Below, piece by piece: positions 15,949 to 25,379 of a stretch of 64,000 nt of DNA. Below the pieces are notes generated by a model that was given only the letters and a program-made list of their open reading frames with translations, was not told where the DNA came from and ran no database searches. The DNA is from Ruegeria profundi. GTDB lineage: Bacteria > Pseudomonadota > Alphaproteobacteria > Rhodobacterales > Rhodobacteraceae. The DNA is taken from the NCBI RefSeq assembly GCF_001507545.1, contig NZ_LQBP01000003.1, forward strand, positions 62,001 through 126,000, read 5' to 3'. Within the stretch, counting starts at the first letter, position 1, and every line of letters begins with the position of its first letter. The translations under genes were made by a program, and so were the position numbers.

Positions 15949-17447
15949 AAGATCGTCTCGACCGCGTGCCGGGCGGAGAGCGCAGCCATCGGCAATCCCG
16001 CCCCCGGATGCGTGCCGCCGCCCGCCAGATACAGCCCCTTGATCGGTGTCCGTGCCCGCGGGCGCTTCAGCGCCGCCATGAGTCCGTGGGGGCTCTGCCC
16101 GTAAAGCGATCCGCGACTCTCGGGGAACAGTTGCTCGAAGTCTGCTGGCCGAGTCAGAGCTGTCGGCCCCGGTTGCGGATCGAAGATCAGGCCGAACCGG
16201 CGCAGCACGTCGAATGTTCGTGTCTGACATGTCTGAAACTCCATTTCGGGCTGGGGAAAGGGGCGAAGGGGCGGGGCATTCAGGATGATCTCAAACCGCT
16301 CGGGGGTGCCGGGTTCGTGTCGCGCTTGCGGGCCGCGATCCTGAGCGCAGATATAGATCGACTGTTCCCGCGGAAAAAGCCCGGCCTGCAGCTCGTGAAA
16401 CTCCTGACTGTCCGGGTTTGTGAAGAACACATTGTGATGAGAGAGGTCCAGGCCATGTGGAACGGCGTCAAAGCTCCAGACTACGGCGGAAAGGCTACGG
16501 TCGGTGGTTAGGGTTTGGGGGGCAACAGTGGCAACATCCGGCCCCAGCGCACCAGCCGCAAGGGCACGTGGATCGCCGTTAAAGATGACTAGGTTCGTCT
16601 GGATATAAGTTCCGTCATCCAGCGCTATACGGCTGATCTGACCGTCTTCGCACTCAATCGAAGCAACCGCGCTGTTATATCGAAACTGAACCCCATGCCG
16701 TTTGCAAAGCGCCTCCAGCGCCTTGGGCAGAGCTTGCATGCCCCCTTGAACGCACCAGACCCCGGCAGCTTCGGCCTGCCAGATGAGGCTGAGCAGGGCG
16801 GGCGATTGATGCGGTAATCCACCGACATAAGTCGCGTACCGACTGAATAGCTGCGCAAGGCGTCGGTCGCTGAACCGGTGAGCAAGCTGGCTGCTCAGGC
16901 TGCGTAGCGGGGCCATTGCCGGCAGTAACTTGGGGTGTCTGAGGATCGTAGCGCCAAGGCTGATCGGCGTCGGTTCAGGCGTGTTCATCATTGGTTGATC
17001 CAATGCAACGAACAGAGCTTTGGTATCCTTCTGGAACTGACGAAACTCCGCTTGTGCTTTTTGTCCGGAAAACGCGGCGATGGCCTTGCGGTTTGTTTCT
17101 GGTTTGTCGAGAAGGTCCAGTACCGACCCGTCGGGCCAGAAATGTCGCGCGATAACGGGCAGTTTGATCAGATCAAGATGGTCGTCCAACCGCTCACTCA
17201 GAGTCCTGAAAACATCGTCGAAGATATGGCGCAGGGTCAGAACGGTTGGTCCTGCGTCCACTGGCCCGCTGTCCGAGGGCAGGGTTCTGATCTTCCCGCC
17301 CGGGCTGTCGTGTTGCTCAAGAACTGTGACGTCGAACCCTGCAGCGCACAGCCGTGCGGCACTGCACAGGCCACCAATGCCCGCACCGATTACAACTGCT
17401 TGGCGCGCTTGAGGATGTGTCGGGTTCATACGGAATTGTTGACTCAT
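15849..17447 (-). CDS. crtD: Methoxyneurosporene dehydrogenase
   Basis: A 532-residue FAD-dependent carotenoid 3,4-desaturase of the CrtI/CrtD family. The FAD-binding fold VIGAGIGGLCSAARLCAAGF is at residues ~19-38, with DAGPTVLTL close behind; the C-terminal signature GLYLAGGGTHPGAGLPMAALSARHAVE is intact. After that the frame continues ~30 residues (ILQDRISTLASRQ to the stop), and this tail overlaps the beginning of crtC in another frame; such a tail is longer than I expect for CrtD. It is transcribed divergently from crtE, with a PpsR-type palindrome only 11 bases before the ATG. Confidence 0.93.
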   Translation of the reverse strand: MSQQFRMNPTHPQARQAVVIGAGIGGLCSAARLCAAGFDVTVLEQHDSPGGKIRTLPSDSGPVDAGPTVLTLRHIFDDVFRTLSERLDDHLDLIKLPVIARHFWPDGSVLDLLDKPETNRKAIAAFSGQKAQAEFRQFQKDTKALFVALDQPMMNTPEPTPISLGATILRHPKLLPAMAPLRSLSSQLAHRFSDRRLAQLFSRYATYVGGLPHQSPALLSLIWQAEAAGVWCVQGGMQALPKALEALCKRHGVQFRYNSAVASIECEDGQISRIALDDGTYIQTNLVIFNGDPRALAAGALGPDVATVAPQTLTTDRSLSAVVWSFDAVPHGLDLSHHNVFFTNPDSQEFHELQAGLFPREQSIYICAQDRGPQARHEPGTPERFEIILNAPPLRPFPQPEMEFQTCQTRTFDVLRRFGLIFDPQPGPTALTRPADFEQLFPESRGSLYGQSPHGLMAALKRPRARTPIKGLYLAGGGTHPGAGLPMAALSARHAVETILQDRISTLASRQTDMRGGMSTESARIRHGQSRS

Positions 17448-17457
17448 GACACAATAC

Positions 17458-17475
17458 TGTCCAGTGTAATTTACA
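17458..17475. promoter_or_regulatory. PpsR/CrtJ operator between crtD and crtE
   Basis: Perfect TGT-N12-ACA palindrome (TGTCCAGTGTAATTTACA) in the 77-base crtD/crtE divergent region. A weaker copy, TGT-N12-TCA, starts 24 bases further at 17482. Paired sites two to three helical turns apart are known for PpsR, which binds as a tetramer. It would control crtD-crtC and crtE-crtF together. Confidence 0.82.
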
Positions 17476-17524
17476 CATATGTGTAAATTTAACTTTTCAT
17501 ATTCACGTCAGCAAAGGGAAGCGC

Positions 17525-18394
17525 ATGGAACTGAAGACGCGGATTAATAGCGCCATTGCACAGAATATTGCAGATGCACGCGCAGAACCTGCGCCAGCGC
17601 AGCTTGCGGCAGCGCTCGACTATGCCTGCTTTCCGGGCGGGGCGCGGGTGCGCCCAACGATTTTGATGTCTGTCGCGCTGGCCTGTGGCGATGACGCCCC
17701 TCGTGTTACGGATGCCGCTGCTTCGGCGCTAGAGATTATTCATTGCGCCAGTCTTGTTCACGATGATCTGCCTTGTTTTGATGACGCGGATTTTCGGCGC
17801 GGCAAGCCTTCGGTCCACCGTGCGTTTTCTGAACCCCTTGCCGTCCTTACAGGCGATAGCCTGATTATCTTGGCATTCGAGATACTCACGCGCGCCGCCG
17901 GGCAAGATCCTAAGCGGGCGCTTGACTTGTTGGGGATATTGGCAAAGCGGACCGGTATGCCCAACGGAATTTGCGCCGGGCAGGGCTGGGAAAGCGAAGA
18001 CACAATTGACCTTGGCGCTTATCACCGTTCGAAAACCGGTGCCCTGTTCATCGCGGCAACTCAGATGGGAGCGGTTGCCGCCGGTCACGAGGCAGAACCC
18101 TGGTACGAACTGGGTGCGCGCATCGGTGAGGCCTATCAGGTTGCCGACGATTTGCGCGACGTTCTTTATGATGAAAAGGTTCTTGGAAAACCCGCTGGGC
18201 AAGACGATCTGCTCGGTCGGCCAAGCGCGGTGGATCAATTCGGAGTTCAAGGCGCGATCCAGCGCCTGAATGATATTCTGAGCGGTGCAATTGCCTCGAT
18301 CCCGTCCTGCCCGGGCGAGGCGATGCTGGCCAAACTTGTTCGCAAGCAGGCCGAGGCGCTGACTCCTGTTGCACCTGCGGTTGCGAAAGCCTGA
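17525..18394 (+). CDS. crtE: Geranylgeranyl diphosphate synthase
   Basis: A 289-residue trans-prenyltransferase making the C20 precursor for both carotenoids and the bacteriochlorophyll tail. The first aspartate-rich motif is DDLPCFDDAD and the second is DDLRD, with GGARVRP near the N-terminus, KTGALFIAA before the second motif, and the small-residue pattern before the first motif typical of GGPP synthases. AAGGG precedes the ATG at suitable spacing. It is the first gene of crtE-crtF and faces crtD across a 77-base regulatory gap. Confidence 0.94.
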   Translation: MELKTRINSAIAQNIADARAEPAPAQLAAALDYACFPGGARVRPTILMSVALACGDDAPRVTDAAASALEIIHCASLVHDDLPCFDDADFRRGKPSVHRAFSEPLAVLTGDSLIILAFEILTRAAGQDPKRALDLLGILAKRTGMPNGICAGQGWESEDTIDLGAYHRSKTGALFIAATQMGAVAAGHEAEPWYELGARIGEAYQVADDLRDVLYDEKVLGKPAGQDDLLGRPSAVDQFGVQGAIQRLNDILSGAIASIPSCPGEAMLAKLVRKQAEALTPVAPAVAKA

Positions 18395-18396
18395 CG

Positions 18397-19521
18397 GTGG
18401 CACGCTCGTCCGACACGGTCACGCGGCCTTCGCTGGGAACTTGGTTCGGACGCCTTTTGGCGCGGTCTGACGTGCAATCCCTGGCGATGCGTCTGCCTGT
18501 GACACGTTGGATGGCTCGGCGGGATGGGCAAGAGATATTCGAGGTCGTTCAAGGGTTTGTTTCCAGTCAGGTTTTAGTGGCGCTTGTGGCGCTGGATATT
18601 TTCGATCATCTGGCGGATGGCCCGATGACGGCACGGCATCTTGCCCATAGGCTTGGGGTCAATGCGAACAGGCTGGCGGTTTTTCTGCACGCGGGGGCTG
18701 CGTTAGGGTTTTTGCGGGTGCACCGAGGTGATCGCTATGGCTTGTCCCGAAAGGGGGCGGCGTTGCGCGGGGTGCCCGGTCTGGCGGATATGATCCTTCA
18801 TCACCGGGCCTTGTACCGCGACTTGGAAAGCCCCGAGAGTTTTCTGCGCAATGGATCGGAAACCGAGCTATCCGGGTTTTGGCCCTATGTTGGCGACGCT
18901 GCCCAAATCGGCGCGGAACAGGCCGAGCGATATTCCCTGTTGATGGCGCGCAGTCAACGTCTGGTGGCCGAGGATACACTCAGACAGGTTCGTCTGAAAA
19001 ACGTGCGGCACCTTTTGGATATTGGTGGCGGTAGCGGCGCTTTTCTGGCGGAAGTCGCGCAACGATACCCTGCGCCCCGGCTGACTCTGTTCGATCTGCC
19101 ACAGACCCGCAGTGCCGCGCAGTCCTATTTGGAGGGGGTGGGTCAGTCCGATCGCATTACGTGCACAAGCGGCAGTTTCGCCCGGGACCCTTTGCCTGCA
19201 GGCGCTGATGCCATCAGCCTGATCCGTGTCCTCTATGATCACGACGACGAAACAGTCCACAGGCTTTTTGCAAAGGTTTTTGACGCCTTGCCACCCGGCG
19301 GGCGGTTGATCATCTCGGAACCCATGTCGGGCGGAGATCACCCTGATCCGATCACCGATGTCTATTTCGCGATTTACACCCTTGCGATGGGCACGGGCAA
19401 AACTCGGTCTGCTGCACAGATATCAGAATTGCTTGCAGCTTCGGGCTTCGTGCAGATCGCGCATCCAAAACCCCTTCGGCGCTACATCACCTCGGTCGTT
19501 ACGGCAATTAAGCCTGGATAG
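18397..19521 (+). CDS. crtF: Hydroxyneurosporene-O-methyltransferase
   Basis: A 374-residue SAM-dependent O-methyltransferase that methylates the C-1 hydroxyl made by CrtC. It has an N-terminal winged-helix dimerisation region (ALVALDIFDHLADGPMTARHLAHRLG) and a C-terminal Rossmann domain with motif I LLDIGGGSGAFLAEV and later DAISLIRVLYDHDD, the arrangement of plant-like O-methyltransferases. The GTG at 18397, two bases after the crtE stop, is the likely start. It ends 125 bases before bchC; that gap holds operator sequences. In Rhodobacter, transcripts can run from crtEF through bchCXYZ into puf. Confidence 0.93.
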   Translation: MARSSDTVTRPSLGTWFGRLLARSDVQSLAMRLPVTRWMARRDGQEIFEVVQGFVSSQVLVALVALDIFDHLADGPMTARHLAHRLGVNANRLAVFLHAGAALGFLRVHRGDRYGLSRKGAALRGVPGLADMILHHRALYRDLESPESFLRNGSETELSGFWPYVGDAAQIGAEQAERYSLLMARSQRLVAEDTLRQVRLKNVRHLLDIGGGSGAFLAEVAQRYPAPRLTLFDLPQTRSAAQSYLEGVGQSDRITCTSGSFARDPLPAGADAISLIRVLYDHDDETVHRLFAKVFDALPPGGRLIISEPMSGGDHPDPITDVYFAIYTLAMGTGKTRSAAQISELLAASGFVQIAHPKPLRRYITSVVTAIKPG

Positions 19522-19541
19522 GCGAACGAATTTCTGAAATG

Positions 19542-19559
19542 TGTCAGTTTTAATTGACA
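19542..19559. promoter_or_regulatory. PpsR/CrtJ operator upstream of bchC
   Basis: Perfect TGT-N12-ACA palindrome (TGTCAGTTTTAATTGACA) about 90 bases before the bchC GTG. A second, imperfect copy (CGT-N12-ACA, 19568-19585) starts 26 bases later. The tandem arrangement resembles the paired CrtJ sites at the bchC promoter of Rhodobacter capsulatus. It should control the bchCXYZ-pufQBALMC superoperon. Confidence 0.86.
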
Positions 19560-19646
19560 GATTGCGACGTAAAGTTAAACTGACATAAAAGCTCGCCATG
19601 GACTCACCCTTTAGATGAGCCACTGCAGGCGAGAGGAGGGAAGACC

Positions 19647-20585
19647 GTGAAATCCTCGGCCGTAATATTGCATGGTCCCGGACATCTGTCTGTTGATACC
19701 GTGACACTCACCCCGCCATCCGCTTCGGATTTGGTGGTCGAGGTGCGGCATTCCGGAGTATCTACCGGCACGGAAAAACTGTTTTGGTCCGGTGAGATGC
19801 CGCCCTTTCCTGGTATGGGGTATCCTCTTGTTCCAGGCTATGAGGCCGTTGGCAAAGTGGTCGAGGCCGGATCAAAAACCCGTTTCGGCGTCGGCGATGC
19901 CGTCTTTGTGCCGGGCGCGACTTGTTACGAGGATGCGCACGGGTTGTTCGGCGGATCATCGCGCCTGATCGTCACAGATGCGGATCGCGTCACACCCATT
20001 GATGCAAGCTGTCAACGTGAGATGACACTTCTGGCCTTGGCCGCCACCGCACGACACTCGATGGCTGGCTTGGGTCACCATGTGCCCGAACTCATTGTCG
20101 GGCATGGTGTCGTGGGTCGCCTGCTGGCACGTTTAACCATCGCCGCAGGTGCGCCTGCACCGATTGTATGGGAGTCAGATCCCGCGCGCCGCGACGGAGC
20201 CGAGGGGTATCAGGTCATCGCCCCTGAAGACGACCCGCGCCGCGACTATGGATGCATCTATGACGCGTCTGGCGACAGCGCGATTCTGAATACGTTGGTT
20301 TCCCGCCTGAAACGCACTGGTGAGATTGTACTGGCTGGGTTCTATACGCAGCCCCTCAGCTTTGCTTTTCCGCCAGCCTTCATGAAGGAAGCCCGGATAC
20401 GGATCGCTGCTGAGTGGACGCCCGAGGATATGCAGGCCACCCGATTGCTGGTCGAAAGCGGGGCTTTGTCGCTGAAGAATCTGATCAGCCATACCGCGCC
20501 CGCATCGGACGCACAGACCGCCTATTCCGCGGCCTTCGAAGACCCCGACTGTTTGAAACTCGTTCTTGATTGGGAGATCACATGA
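19647..20585 (+). CDS. bchC: 3-hydroxyethyl bacteriochlorophyllide a dehydrogenase
   Basis: A 312-residue oxidoreductase of the zinc-alcohol-dehydrogenase-like superfamily; it oxidises the C-3 hydroxyethyl group to acetyl, a late step of bacteriochlorophyllide a synthesis. The N-terminal GroES-like part has [15 protein letters not shown] and [14 protein letters not shown]; the C-terminal Rossmann part is short, with [15 protein letters not shown] and [13 protein letters not shown]. This is standard for BchC. The start is a GTG at 19647 behind a strong GAGGAGGG. Its stop overlaps the bchX start (ATGA). Confidence 0.95.
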   Translation: MKSSAVILHGPGHLSVDTVTLTPPSASDLVVEVRHSGVSTGTEKLFWSGEMPPFPGMGYPLVPGYEAVGKVVEAGSKTRFGVGDAVFVPGATCYEDAHGLFGGSSRLIVTDADRVTPIDASCQREMTLLALAATARHSMAGLGHHVPELIVGHGVVGRLLARLTIAAGAPAPIVWESDPARRDGAEGYQVIAPEDDPRRDYGCIYDASGDSAILNTLVSRLKRTGEIVLAGFYTQPLSFAFPPAFMKEARIRIAAEWTPEDMQATRLLVESGALSLKNLISHTAPASDAQTAYSAAFEDPDCLKLVLDWEIT

Positions 20586-21583
20586 AAGACGAAGCCCCCA
20601 ACCTGAAAGAGTTCGACGCCCGGCTGAAAGCCGAAGCGCATGAGGACTTGGCGGATGTTCTGCCAAGCGAGGCGGTCAAGAAAACCCAGATCATCGCCAT
20701 TTATGGCAAAGGCGGCATTGGCAAAAGTTTTACGCTGGCAAATCTCAGCCACATGATGGCCGAGCAGGGCAAACGCGTGCTGCTGATCGGCTGTGATCCG
20801 AAATCCGACACGACCTCGTTGCTGTTTGGCGGTAAAGCCTGCCCCACGATCATCGAAACCTCGACCAAGAAGAAACTGGCGGGGGAAGAGGTGAAGATCG
20901 GCGATGTTTGCTTCAAACGTGGCGGTGTCTACGCGATGGAGCTGGGCGGCCCCGAGGTCGGACGCGGCTGTGGAGGTCGCGGGATCATCCACGGGTTCGA
21001 GTTGCTGGAGAAGCTCGGGTTCCATGATTGGGATTTCGACTTTGTTCTGCTGGATTTCCTGGGTGACGTGGTTTGCGGCGGCTTCGGCCTGCCAATCGCA
21101 CGGGACATGGCGCAGAAGGTAATCCTGGTCGGCTCGAACGACCTGCAATCGCTGTATGTCGCGAACAATGTCTGCTCGGCGGTGGAATACTTCCGCAAAC
21201 TTGGCGGCAATGTCGGCGTCGCTGGGTTGGTCGTCAACAAGGATGACGGAACGGGTGAGGCGCAGGCCTTTGCAGACGCGGTGCAAATCCCGGTTCTTGC
21301 GTCGATCCCGCAGGATGATGACCTGCGTAAGAAATCCGCAAATTATCAGATAGTTGGAACAGGTTCCGGTCAATGGGGCCCGCTTTTTGCGACGCTTGGT
21401 CTGAATGTGGCCGATGCACTGCCCGTCCGGCCCGCGCCGCTGGATCAGGACGGTCTGCTGGCGCTGTTTGACGGTAAGGAAACCGGGGCAGGGATCGAGC
21501 TGGTTCCGGCCACGGATCAGGACATGCGCGGCAAGAACGCGGTGCCCAAGAAATCTCTCGAAGTGATTTACGACGACGCATGA
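20582..21583 (+). CDS. bchX: Chlorophyllide a reductase iron protein
   Basis: A 333-residue nitrogenase-iron-protein homologue that delivers electrons to BchY-BchZ during reduction of ring B of chlorophyllide a. The P-loop is [18 protein letters not shown], switch region [12 protein letters not shown], and cysteines for the bridging 4Fe-4S cluster lie in [10 protein letters not shown] and [12 protein letters not shown] ~35-residue N-terminal extension before the P-loop distinguishes BchX from BchL. The ATG at 20582 overlaps the bchC stop; the earlier TTG at 20570 lacks a ribosome-binding site. It overlaps bchY by 4 bases. Confidence 0.97.
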   Translation: MKDEAPNLKEFDARLKAEAHEDLADVLPSEAVKKTQIIAIYGKGGIGKSFTLANLSHMMAEQGKRVLLIGCDPKSDTTSLLFGGKACPTIIETSTKKKLAGEEVKIGDVCFKRGGVYAMELGGPEVGRGCGGRGIIHGFELLEKLGFHDWDFDFVLLDFLGDVVCGGFGLPIARDMAQKVILVGSNDLQSLYVANNVCSAVEYFRKLGGNVGVAGLVVNKDDGTGEAQAFADAVQIPVLASIPQDDDLRKKSANYQIVGTGSGQWGPLFATLGLNVADALPVRPAPLDQDGLLALFDGKETGAGIELVPATDQDMRGKNAVPKKSLEVIYDDA

Positions 21584-23136
21584 ACAAAGAAGTGACATAT
21601 GACGCGTCCGCCGAGGCGCAGGTGATTAAGGGCGAACCCCGCGCGAAAACCGGTGGTGAGCCGCCTGCTTTGGGCTGTCACTCTGGGTCCGAGATGAAAG
21701 ACGCCGCGCGAATGGCGGGGCAGTCCGAATTGCTGGACCAATATGCACGTGATTACCCGCAAGGCCCCCATGATAAACCGCAAAGCATGTGCCCGGCCTT
21801 CGGGTCGTTGCGCGTTGGGCTGCGGATGAAACGGGTGGCGACGGTTCTCAGCGGCTCGGCCTGCTGCGTTTATGGCCTGACCTTCGTCAGCCATTTCTAC
21901 GGCGCGCGGCGGTCAGTGGGCTATGTTCCATTCAACTCGGAAACGCTGGTTACCGGCAAACTGTTCGAGGATATCCGCGCCGCTGTTTACGATCTGGCAG
22001 ATCCCGAGAAATTCGACGCCATCGTTGTTACCAACCTTTGCGTGCCGACAGCCAGTGGTGTTCCGCTGCGCTTGTTGCCGAAGGAAATAAACGGAGTCCG
22101 GATTGTGGGCATCGATGTGCCCGGATTCGGCGTCCCCACCCATGCTGAGGCTAAGGATGTTCTGGCTGGCGCAATGCTGGCCTATGCCCGCTCCGAGGTC
22201 GAAGCGGGGCCGGTCTCTGCGCCAGACGGTGCGCGGCAGGACCGGCCTACTGTCAGTTTGTTGGGAGAGATGTTCCCGGCTGATCCGGTGATGATCGGGC
22301 AGATGCTTGCCCCGCTGGGTCTGGCTGCTGGGCCGGTAGTACCCTGCCGCGAATGGCGCGAACTGTACGCAGCGCTCGACTGCGGCGCGGTGGCGGCGAT
22401 CCATCCCTTCTATACGTCGGCCATTCGGGAATTCCAGGCCGCGGGCCGCCCCATCCTGGGCAGCGGACCGGTTGGTGTTGATGGCACGGCCGCTTGGCTA
22501 TCAGCCGTTGGTGATGTGTTCGGTATCGCTGCAGACAAGATCAGCATAGCGCAGAACGGTTTCTTGCCCGCTATCAAAGACGCACTGGCCGCCGCGCCGA
22601 TCTCGGGGACTGTGACTGTCTCGGGATATGAGGGCAGCGAACTGTTGGTGGCCCGTCTGCTGATCGAAAGCGGCGCAACCGTTCCCTACGTCGGAACCGC
22701 CTGTGCCAAAAGCAAATGGTCGGCGCAGGACGCGGATTGGTTGCAGGCACACGGAGCCAAAGTCCAGTTCCGCGCTTCGCTGGAGCAGGATTGCGCGGCG
22801 ATGGAAGGGATCAGGCCTGATTTGGCCATCGGCACGACTCCGGTGGTGCAAAAGGCCAAGCAACTGGGCATCCCGGCGCTTTATTTCACCAACCTGATCT
22901 CGGCGCGGCCCCTGATGGGGCCAGCGGGTGCAGGATCACTGGCACAGGTGATCACCGCAGCAATTGCCAACAAGGATCGGATGGACCGGATGCGCGACTT
23001 CTTTGAAGACGTCGGCACCGACGATGCCGCCGGAATCTGGGAGGGCGATCCAAACCTGCGCCCCGATTTCCGCGCCATCAACCAAAAGAAACTGGAACGG
23101 CAGGCCAAGGCCGCCAAAGCGCAGGAGATGATCTGA
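21580..23136 (+). CDS. bchY: Chlorophyllide a reductase subunit Y
   Basis: A 518-residue NifD-like subunit that with BchZ forms the catalytic heterotetramer reducing the C7-C8 bond of chlorophyllide a to a bacteriochlorin. Cysteines able to ligate the 4Fe-4S cluster appear in [18 protein letters not shown] and [11 protein letters not shown], with the family sequence [15 protein letters not shown] near residue ~70. Length and context match BchY. It is sandwiched between bchX (4-base overlap) and bchZ (stop and start share a base), giving strongly coupled translation. Confidence 0.97.
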   Translation: MNKEVTYDASAEAQVIKGEPRAKTGGEPPALGCHSGSEMKDAARMAGQSELLDQYARDYPQGPHDKPQSMCPAFGSLRVGLRMKRVATVLSGSACCVYGLTFVSHFYGARRSVGYVPFNSETLVTGKLFEDIRAAVYDLADPEKFDAIVVTNLCVPTASGVPLRLLPKEINGVRIVGIDVPGFGVPTHAEAKDVLAGAMLAYARSEVEAGPVSAPDGARQDRPTVSLLGEMFPADPVMIGQMLAPLGLAAGPVVPCREWRELYAALDCGAVAAIHPFYTSAIREFQAAGRPILGSGPVGVDGTAAWLSAVGDVFGIAADKISIAQNGFLPAIKDALAAAPISGTVTVSGYEGSELLVARLLIESGATVPYVGTACAKSKWSAQDADWLQAHGAKVQFRASLEQDCAAMEGIRPDLAIGTTPVVQKAKQLGIPALYFTNLISARPLMGPAGAGSLAQVITAAIANKDRMDRMRDFFEDVGTDDAAGIWEGDPNLRPDFRAINQKKLERQAKAAKAQEMI

Positions 23137-24629
23137 TGCTGATCCAGGATCATGACCGCGCCGGGGGCTATTGGGGGGCTGTCTACGCCTTCTGCGCCGT
23201 GAAGGGTCTGCAAGTGGTAATCGACGGTCCAGTCGGGTGCGAGAACCTGCCTGTCACGTCGGTTCTGCACTACACAGACGCGCTGCCGCCGCATGAACTT
23301 CCCATCGTTGTCACAGGGTTAGGCGAAGAAGAACTGGGCCGCGACGGGACCGAAGAGGCGATGAAACGCGCATGGGGTACGCTTGATCCGGCGCTGCCTG
23401 CGGTGGTTGTTACCGGCTCGATAGCAGAGATGATCGGCGGGGGTGTGACGCCCCAAGGGACCAACATTCAACGCTTTCTGCCGCGCACGATCGACGAAGA
23501 CCAATGGGAAGCGGCTGACCGGGCGATGACCTGGATTTTCACCGAGTTCGGCATGACCAAGGGTCGGATGCCGCCCGAGAAAAAGCGTGAAGAGGGCGCA
23601 AAGCCGCGCGTCAATATACTTGGGCCCATGTACGGCACCTTCAACATGCCCAGTGATCTGGCCGAAATTCGGCGTTTGGTCGAGGGGATAGGTGCCGAGG
23701 TCAACATGGTCATGCCCTTGGGCGCCCATCTGGCCGAGATGCGCAACCTCGTGAATGCGGACGTCAACATCGTCATGTATCGCGAATTCGGACGAGGCCT
23801 GGCCGAGCTGTTGGGCAAGCCCTACCTGCAAGCACCAGTGGGCGTGGACTCGACCACCAAATTCCTGCGCATGTTGGGCGAATTAACCGGACTTGACCCG
23901 GAACCCTTCATTAAGCGCGAGAAACACTCGACCATCAAAGCTGTCTGGGATCTGTGGCGGTCGGTCACGCAGGATTTCTTTGCCACCGCCTCGTTCGGCG
24001 TTGTGGCGAATGAGACTTACGCACGGGGACTGCGGCTGTTCCTGGAAGAGGATCTGGGGCTGCCTTGCGCTTTCTCGGTCGCGCGCTGTGCCGGAACCAA
24101 AACCGACAACAATCAGGTGCGGGCGCTGATCGCGCAGAAGAAGCCATTGGTCGTGTTCGGCAGTATCAACGAGAAAATTTACCTGGCTGAAAACAAAGGC
24201 GGGTTCGGACCGTCACCAGCCTTTATTCCGGCCAGCTTTCCGGGGGCCGCGATCCGACGGGCAACCGGTACGCCTTTCATGGGTTACGCGGGCGCGACCT
24301 ATGTCCTGCAAGAGGTGTGCAACGGCCTGTTTGATGCGCTGTTTCACATTTTGCCTCTTGGCACTGAAATGGATGCTGGGCCAGCCACACCCGCCACGCA
24401 ACGCACCGAAATACAATGGGATGAGGATGCCAGCGCCGCGCTGGAGCGCATCTTGGAATCCCATCCCGTTCTCACCCGTATTTCTGCCGCCAAATCCCTG
24501 CGCGATGCCGCCGAGAAGGCAGCGATTTCCAATGGGGATGCCCGGGTCTTTGTCAGCACCGTTCAGGCGCTGGACCCCACGCGTTCCGAAACCGATCCAA
24601 CCGAAGGAGGTGACCTGTGCCAGCAGTAA
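23136..24629 (+). CDS. bchZ: Chlorophyllide a reductase subunit Z
   Basis: A 497-residue NifK-like subunit of chlorophyllide a reductase. It has the family features [20 protein letters not shown] at the N-terminus, [13 protein letters not shown], later [15 protein letters not shown] and a C-terminal PCP_red-like region ([29 protein letters not shown]) common to BchZ and BchB. The last codons overlap the start of pufQ by 13 bases and carry its ribosome-binding site (GGAGGTG), so the puf genes are translationally tied to bchZ. Confidence 0.97.
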   Translation: MLIQDHDRAGGYWGAVYAFCAVKGLQVVIDGPVGCENLPVTSVLHYTDALPPHELPIVVTGLGEEELGRDGTEEAMKRAWGTLDPALPAVVVTGSIAEMIGGGVTPQGTNIQRFLPRTIDEDQWEAADRAMTWIFTEFGMTKGRMPPEKKREEGAKPRVNILGPMYGTFNMPSDLAEIRRLVEGIGAEVNMVMPLGAHLAEMRNLVNADVNIVMYREFGRGLAELLGKPYLQAPVGVDSTTKFLRMLGELTGLDPEPFIKREKHSTIKAVWDLWRSVTQDFFATASFGVVANETYARGLRLFLEEDLGLPCAFSVARCAGTKTDNNQVRALIAQKKPLVVFGSINEKIYLAENKGGFGPSPAFIPASFPGAAIRRATGTPFMGYAGATYVLQEVCNGLFDALFHILPLGTEMDAGPATPATQRTEIQWDEDASAALERILESHPVLTRISAAKSLRDAAEKAAISNGDARVFVSTVQALDPTRSETDPTEGGDLCQQ

Positions 24630-24844
24630 CCCTTAATGCACATAGCGAAGCGGGCAAAAAGCGGTCACAACGCACGCCCGAGTTCATCCTGTACTTTTCG
24701 ATCCTGTTCCTGATTTCGATCCCCTTCGCAGTGGTCGAATGGATCAGACATGCCTTGCGCCGCCGCACGCTGAACCTGCGTGGGCCATTGGCGCGGGCCT
24801 GGTCCGAGGCCGACAGGATCACGCCGATCATCTTTTCCAGGTGA
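24617..24844 (+). CDS. pufQ: PufQ, bacteriochlorophyll-synthesis stimulator
   Basis: A 75-residue protein with one membrane helix ([21 protein letters not shown], about residues 23-43) followed by a basic, Arg-rich segment and a short tail. Size, topology and place before pufB identify PufQ, which in Rhodobacter raises the flux of pigment into the photosynthetic complexes. The start is a GTG at 24617 inside the end of bchZ with AAGGAGGTG upstream. In-frame alternatives would lose the N-terminus. Confidence 0.93.
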   Translation: MPAVTLNAHSEAGKKRSQRTPEFILYFSILFLISIPFAVVEWIRHALRRRTLNLRGPLARAWSEADRITPIIFSR

Positions 24845-24931
24845 CGGCGACCCGAGATCCGGCCCGTATCACGCGGGGCGGGGCCCAGCCGCTGGGTAAG
24901 CGGCGTCAGCATAGTGACCCGGAGGTTCCTT

Positions 24932-25081
24932 ATGGCTGATAATGACGACCTGTCTTTTACAGGTCTTACCGACGAGCAAGCTCAGGAGCTGCATTCGGTC
25001 TATATGAGCGGCCTATGGCTGTTCGCGATCGTTGCGCTGGTTGCACATCTTGCAACCTATATCTGGGCTCCGTGGTTCTGA
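24932..25081 (+). CDS. pufB: LH1 beta polypeptide
   Basis: A 49-residue light-harvesting beta chain, too short for most ORF finders. It begins [20 protein letters not shown], has one membrane helix, and ends [12 protein letters not shown]. His39 is the bacteriochlorophyll ligand and His21 the second conserved histidine; the C-terminal aromatic cluster hydrogen-bonds the pigment. GGAGG stands 6 bases before the ATG. It is followed 13 bases later by pufA. The 87 bases between pufQ and pufB contain a small CCCAG-ccg-CTGGG hairpin and no gene. Confidence 0.97.
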   Translation: MADNDDLSFTGLTDEQAQELHSVYMSGLWLFAIVALVAHLATYIWAPWF

Positions 25082-25094
25082 GGAGGGATTGAGA

Positions 25095-25253
25095 ATGGCA
25101 AAATTCTACAAGATTTGGCTGATCTTCGATCCGCGTCGCGTCTTTGTGGCGCAAGGCGTGTTCCTCTTCCTGCTCGCCGTCATGATCCATCTTGTTGTGC
25201 TTAGCAGCGGTCTCAACTGGTTTGAGAACGCCGCGGCGACTGCCGGGTTCTAA
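25095..25253 (+). CDS. pufA: LH1 alpha polypeptide
   Basis: A 52-residue light-harvesting alpha chain: [20 protein letters not shown], one membrane helix, His32 as the bacteriochlorophyll ligand and Trp42 ten residues later, as expected for LH1 alpha. AGGAGGG precedes the ATG, its first bases overlapping the end of pufB. An open frame reaching back to 25032 overlaps pufB and is a shadow. The pufBA mRNA segment is normally far more abundant than pufLM because of the hairpin that follows. Confidence 0.97.
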   Translation: MAKFYKIWLIFDPRRVFVAQGVFLFLLAVMIHLVVLSSGLNWFENAAATAGF

Positions 25254-25300
25254 CGGGCCCAGGGCGGGGCGCAATGCGCCGCGCGATGGATTGAAAGAAA

Positions 25301-25328
25301 GCCGCGGGCGGCGTGAATCGCCCGCGGC
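25301..25328 (+). other. pufA-pufL intercistronic hairpin (mRNA stabiliser)
   Basis: A perfect 10-bp inverted repeat, GCCGCGGGCG then 8 bases then CGCCCGCGGC, in the 126-base pufA-pufL gap. It has no T-run, so it is not a simple terminator. In Rhodobacter a hairpin at this place protects the pufBA message from 3' exonucleases and sets the excess of LH1 over reaction centre; I infer the same role here. Confidence 0.8.
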
Positions 25329-25379
25329 ATGAACCGGGGCAATTGACCCGGCCATGACCAGAACTGTCGGAGCAAGACA

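Noticed and set aside
15949..16230. An ATG at 16230 would extend crtC by 94 codons.
   Set aside because: The extension lies wholly inside crtD in another frame, is Arg/Ala/Gly/Pro-rich, and has no resemblance to CrtC; it is a shadow of a GC-rich gene.
20522..21598. A 358-codon minus-strand frame opposite bchX.
   Set aside because: It is the exact antisense of bchX, whose nitrogenase iron-protein motifs are unmistakable.
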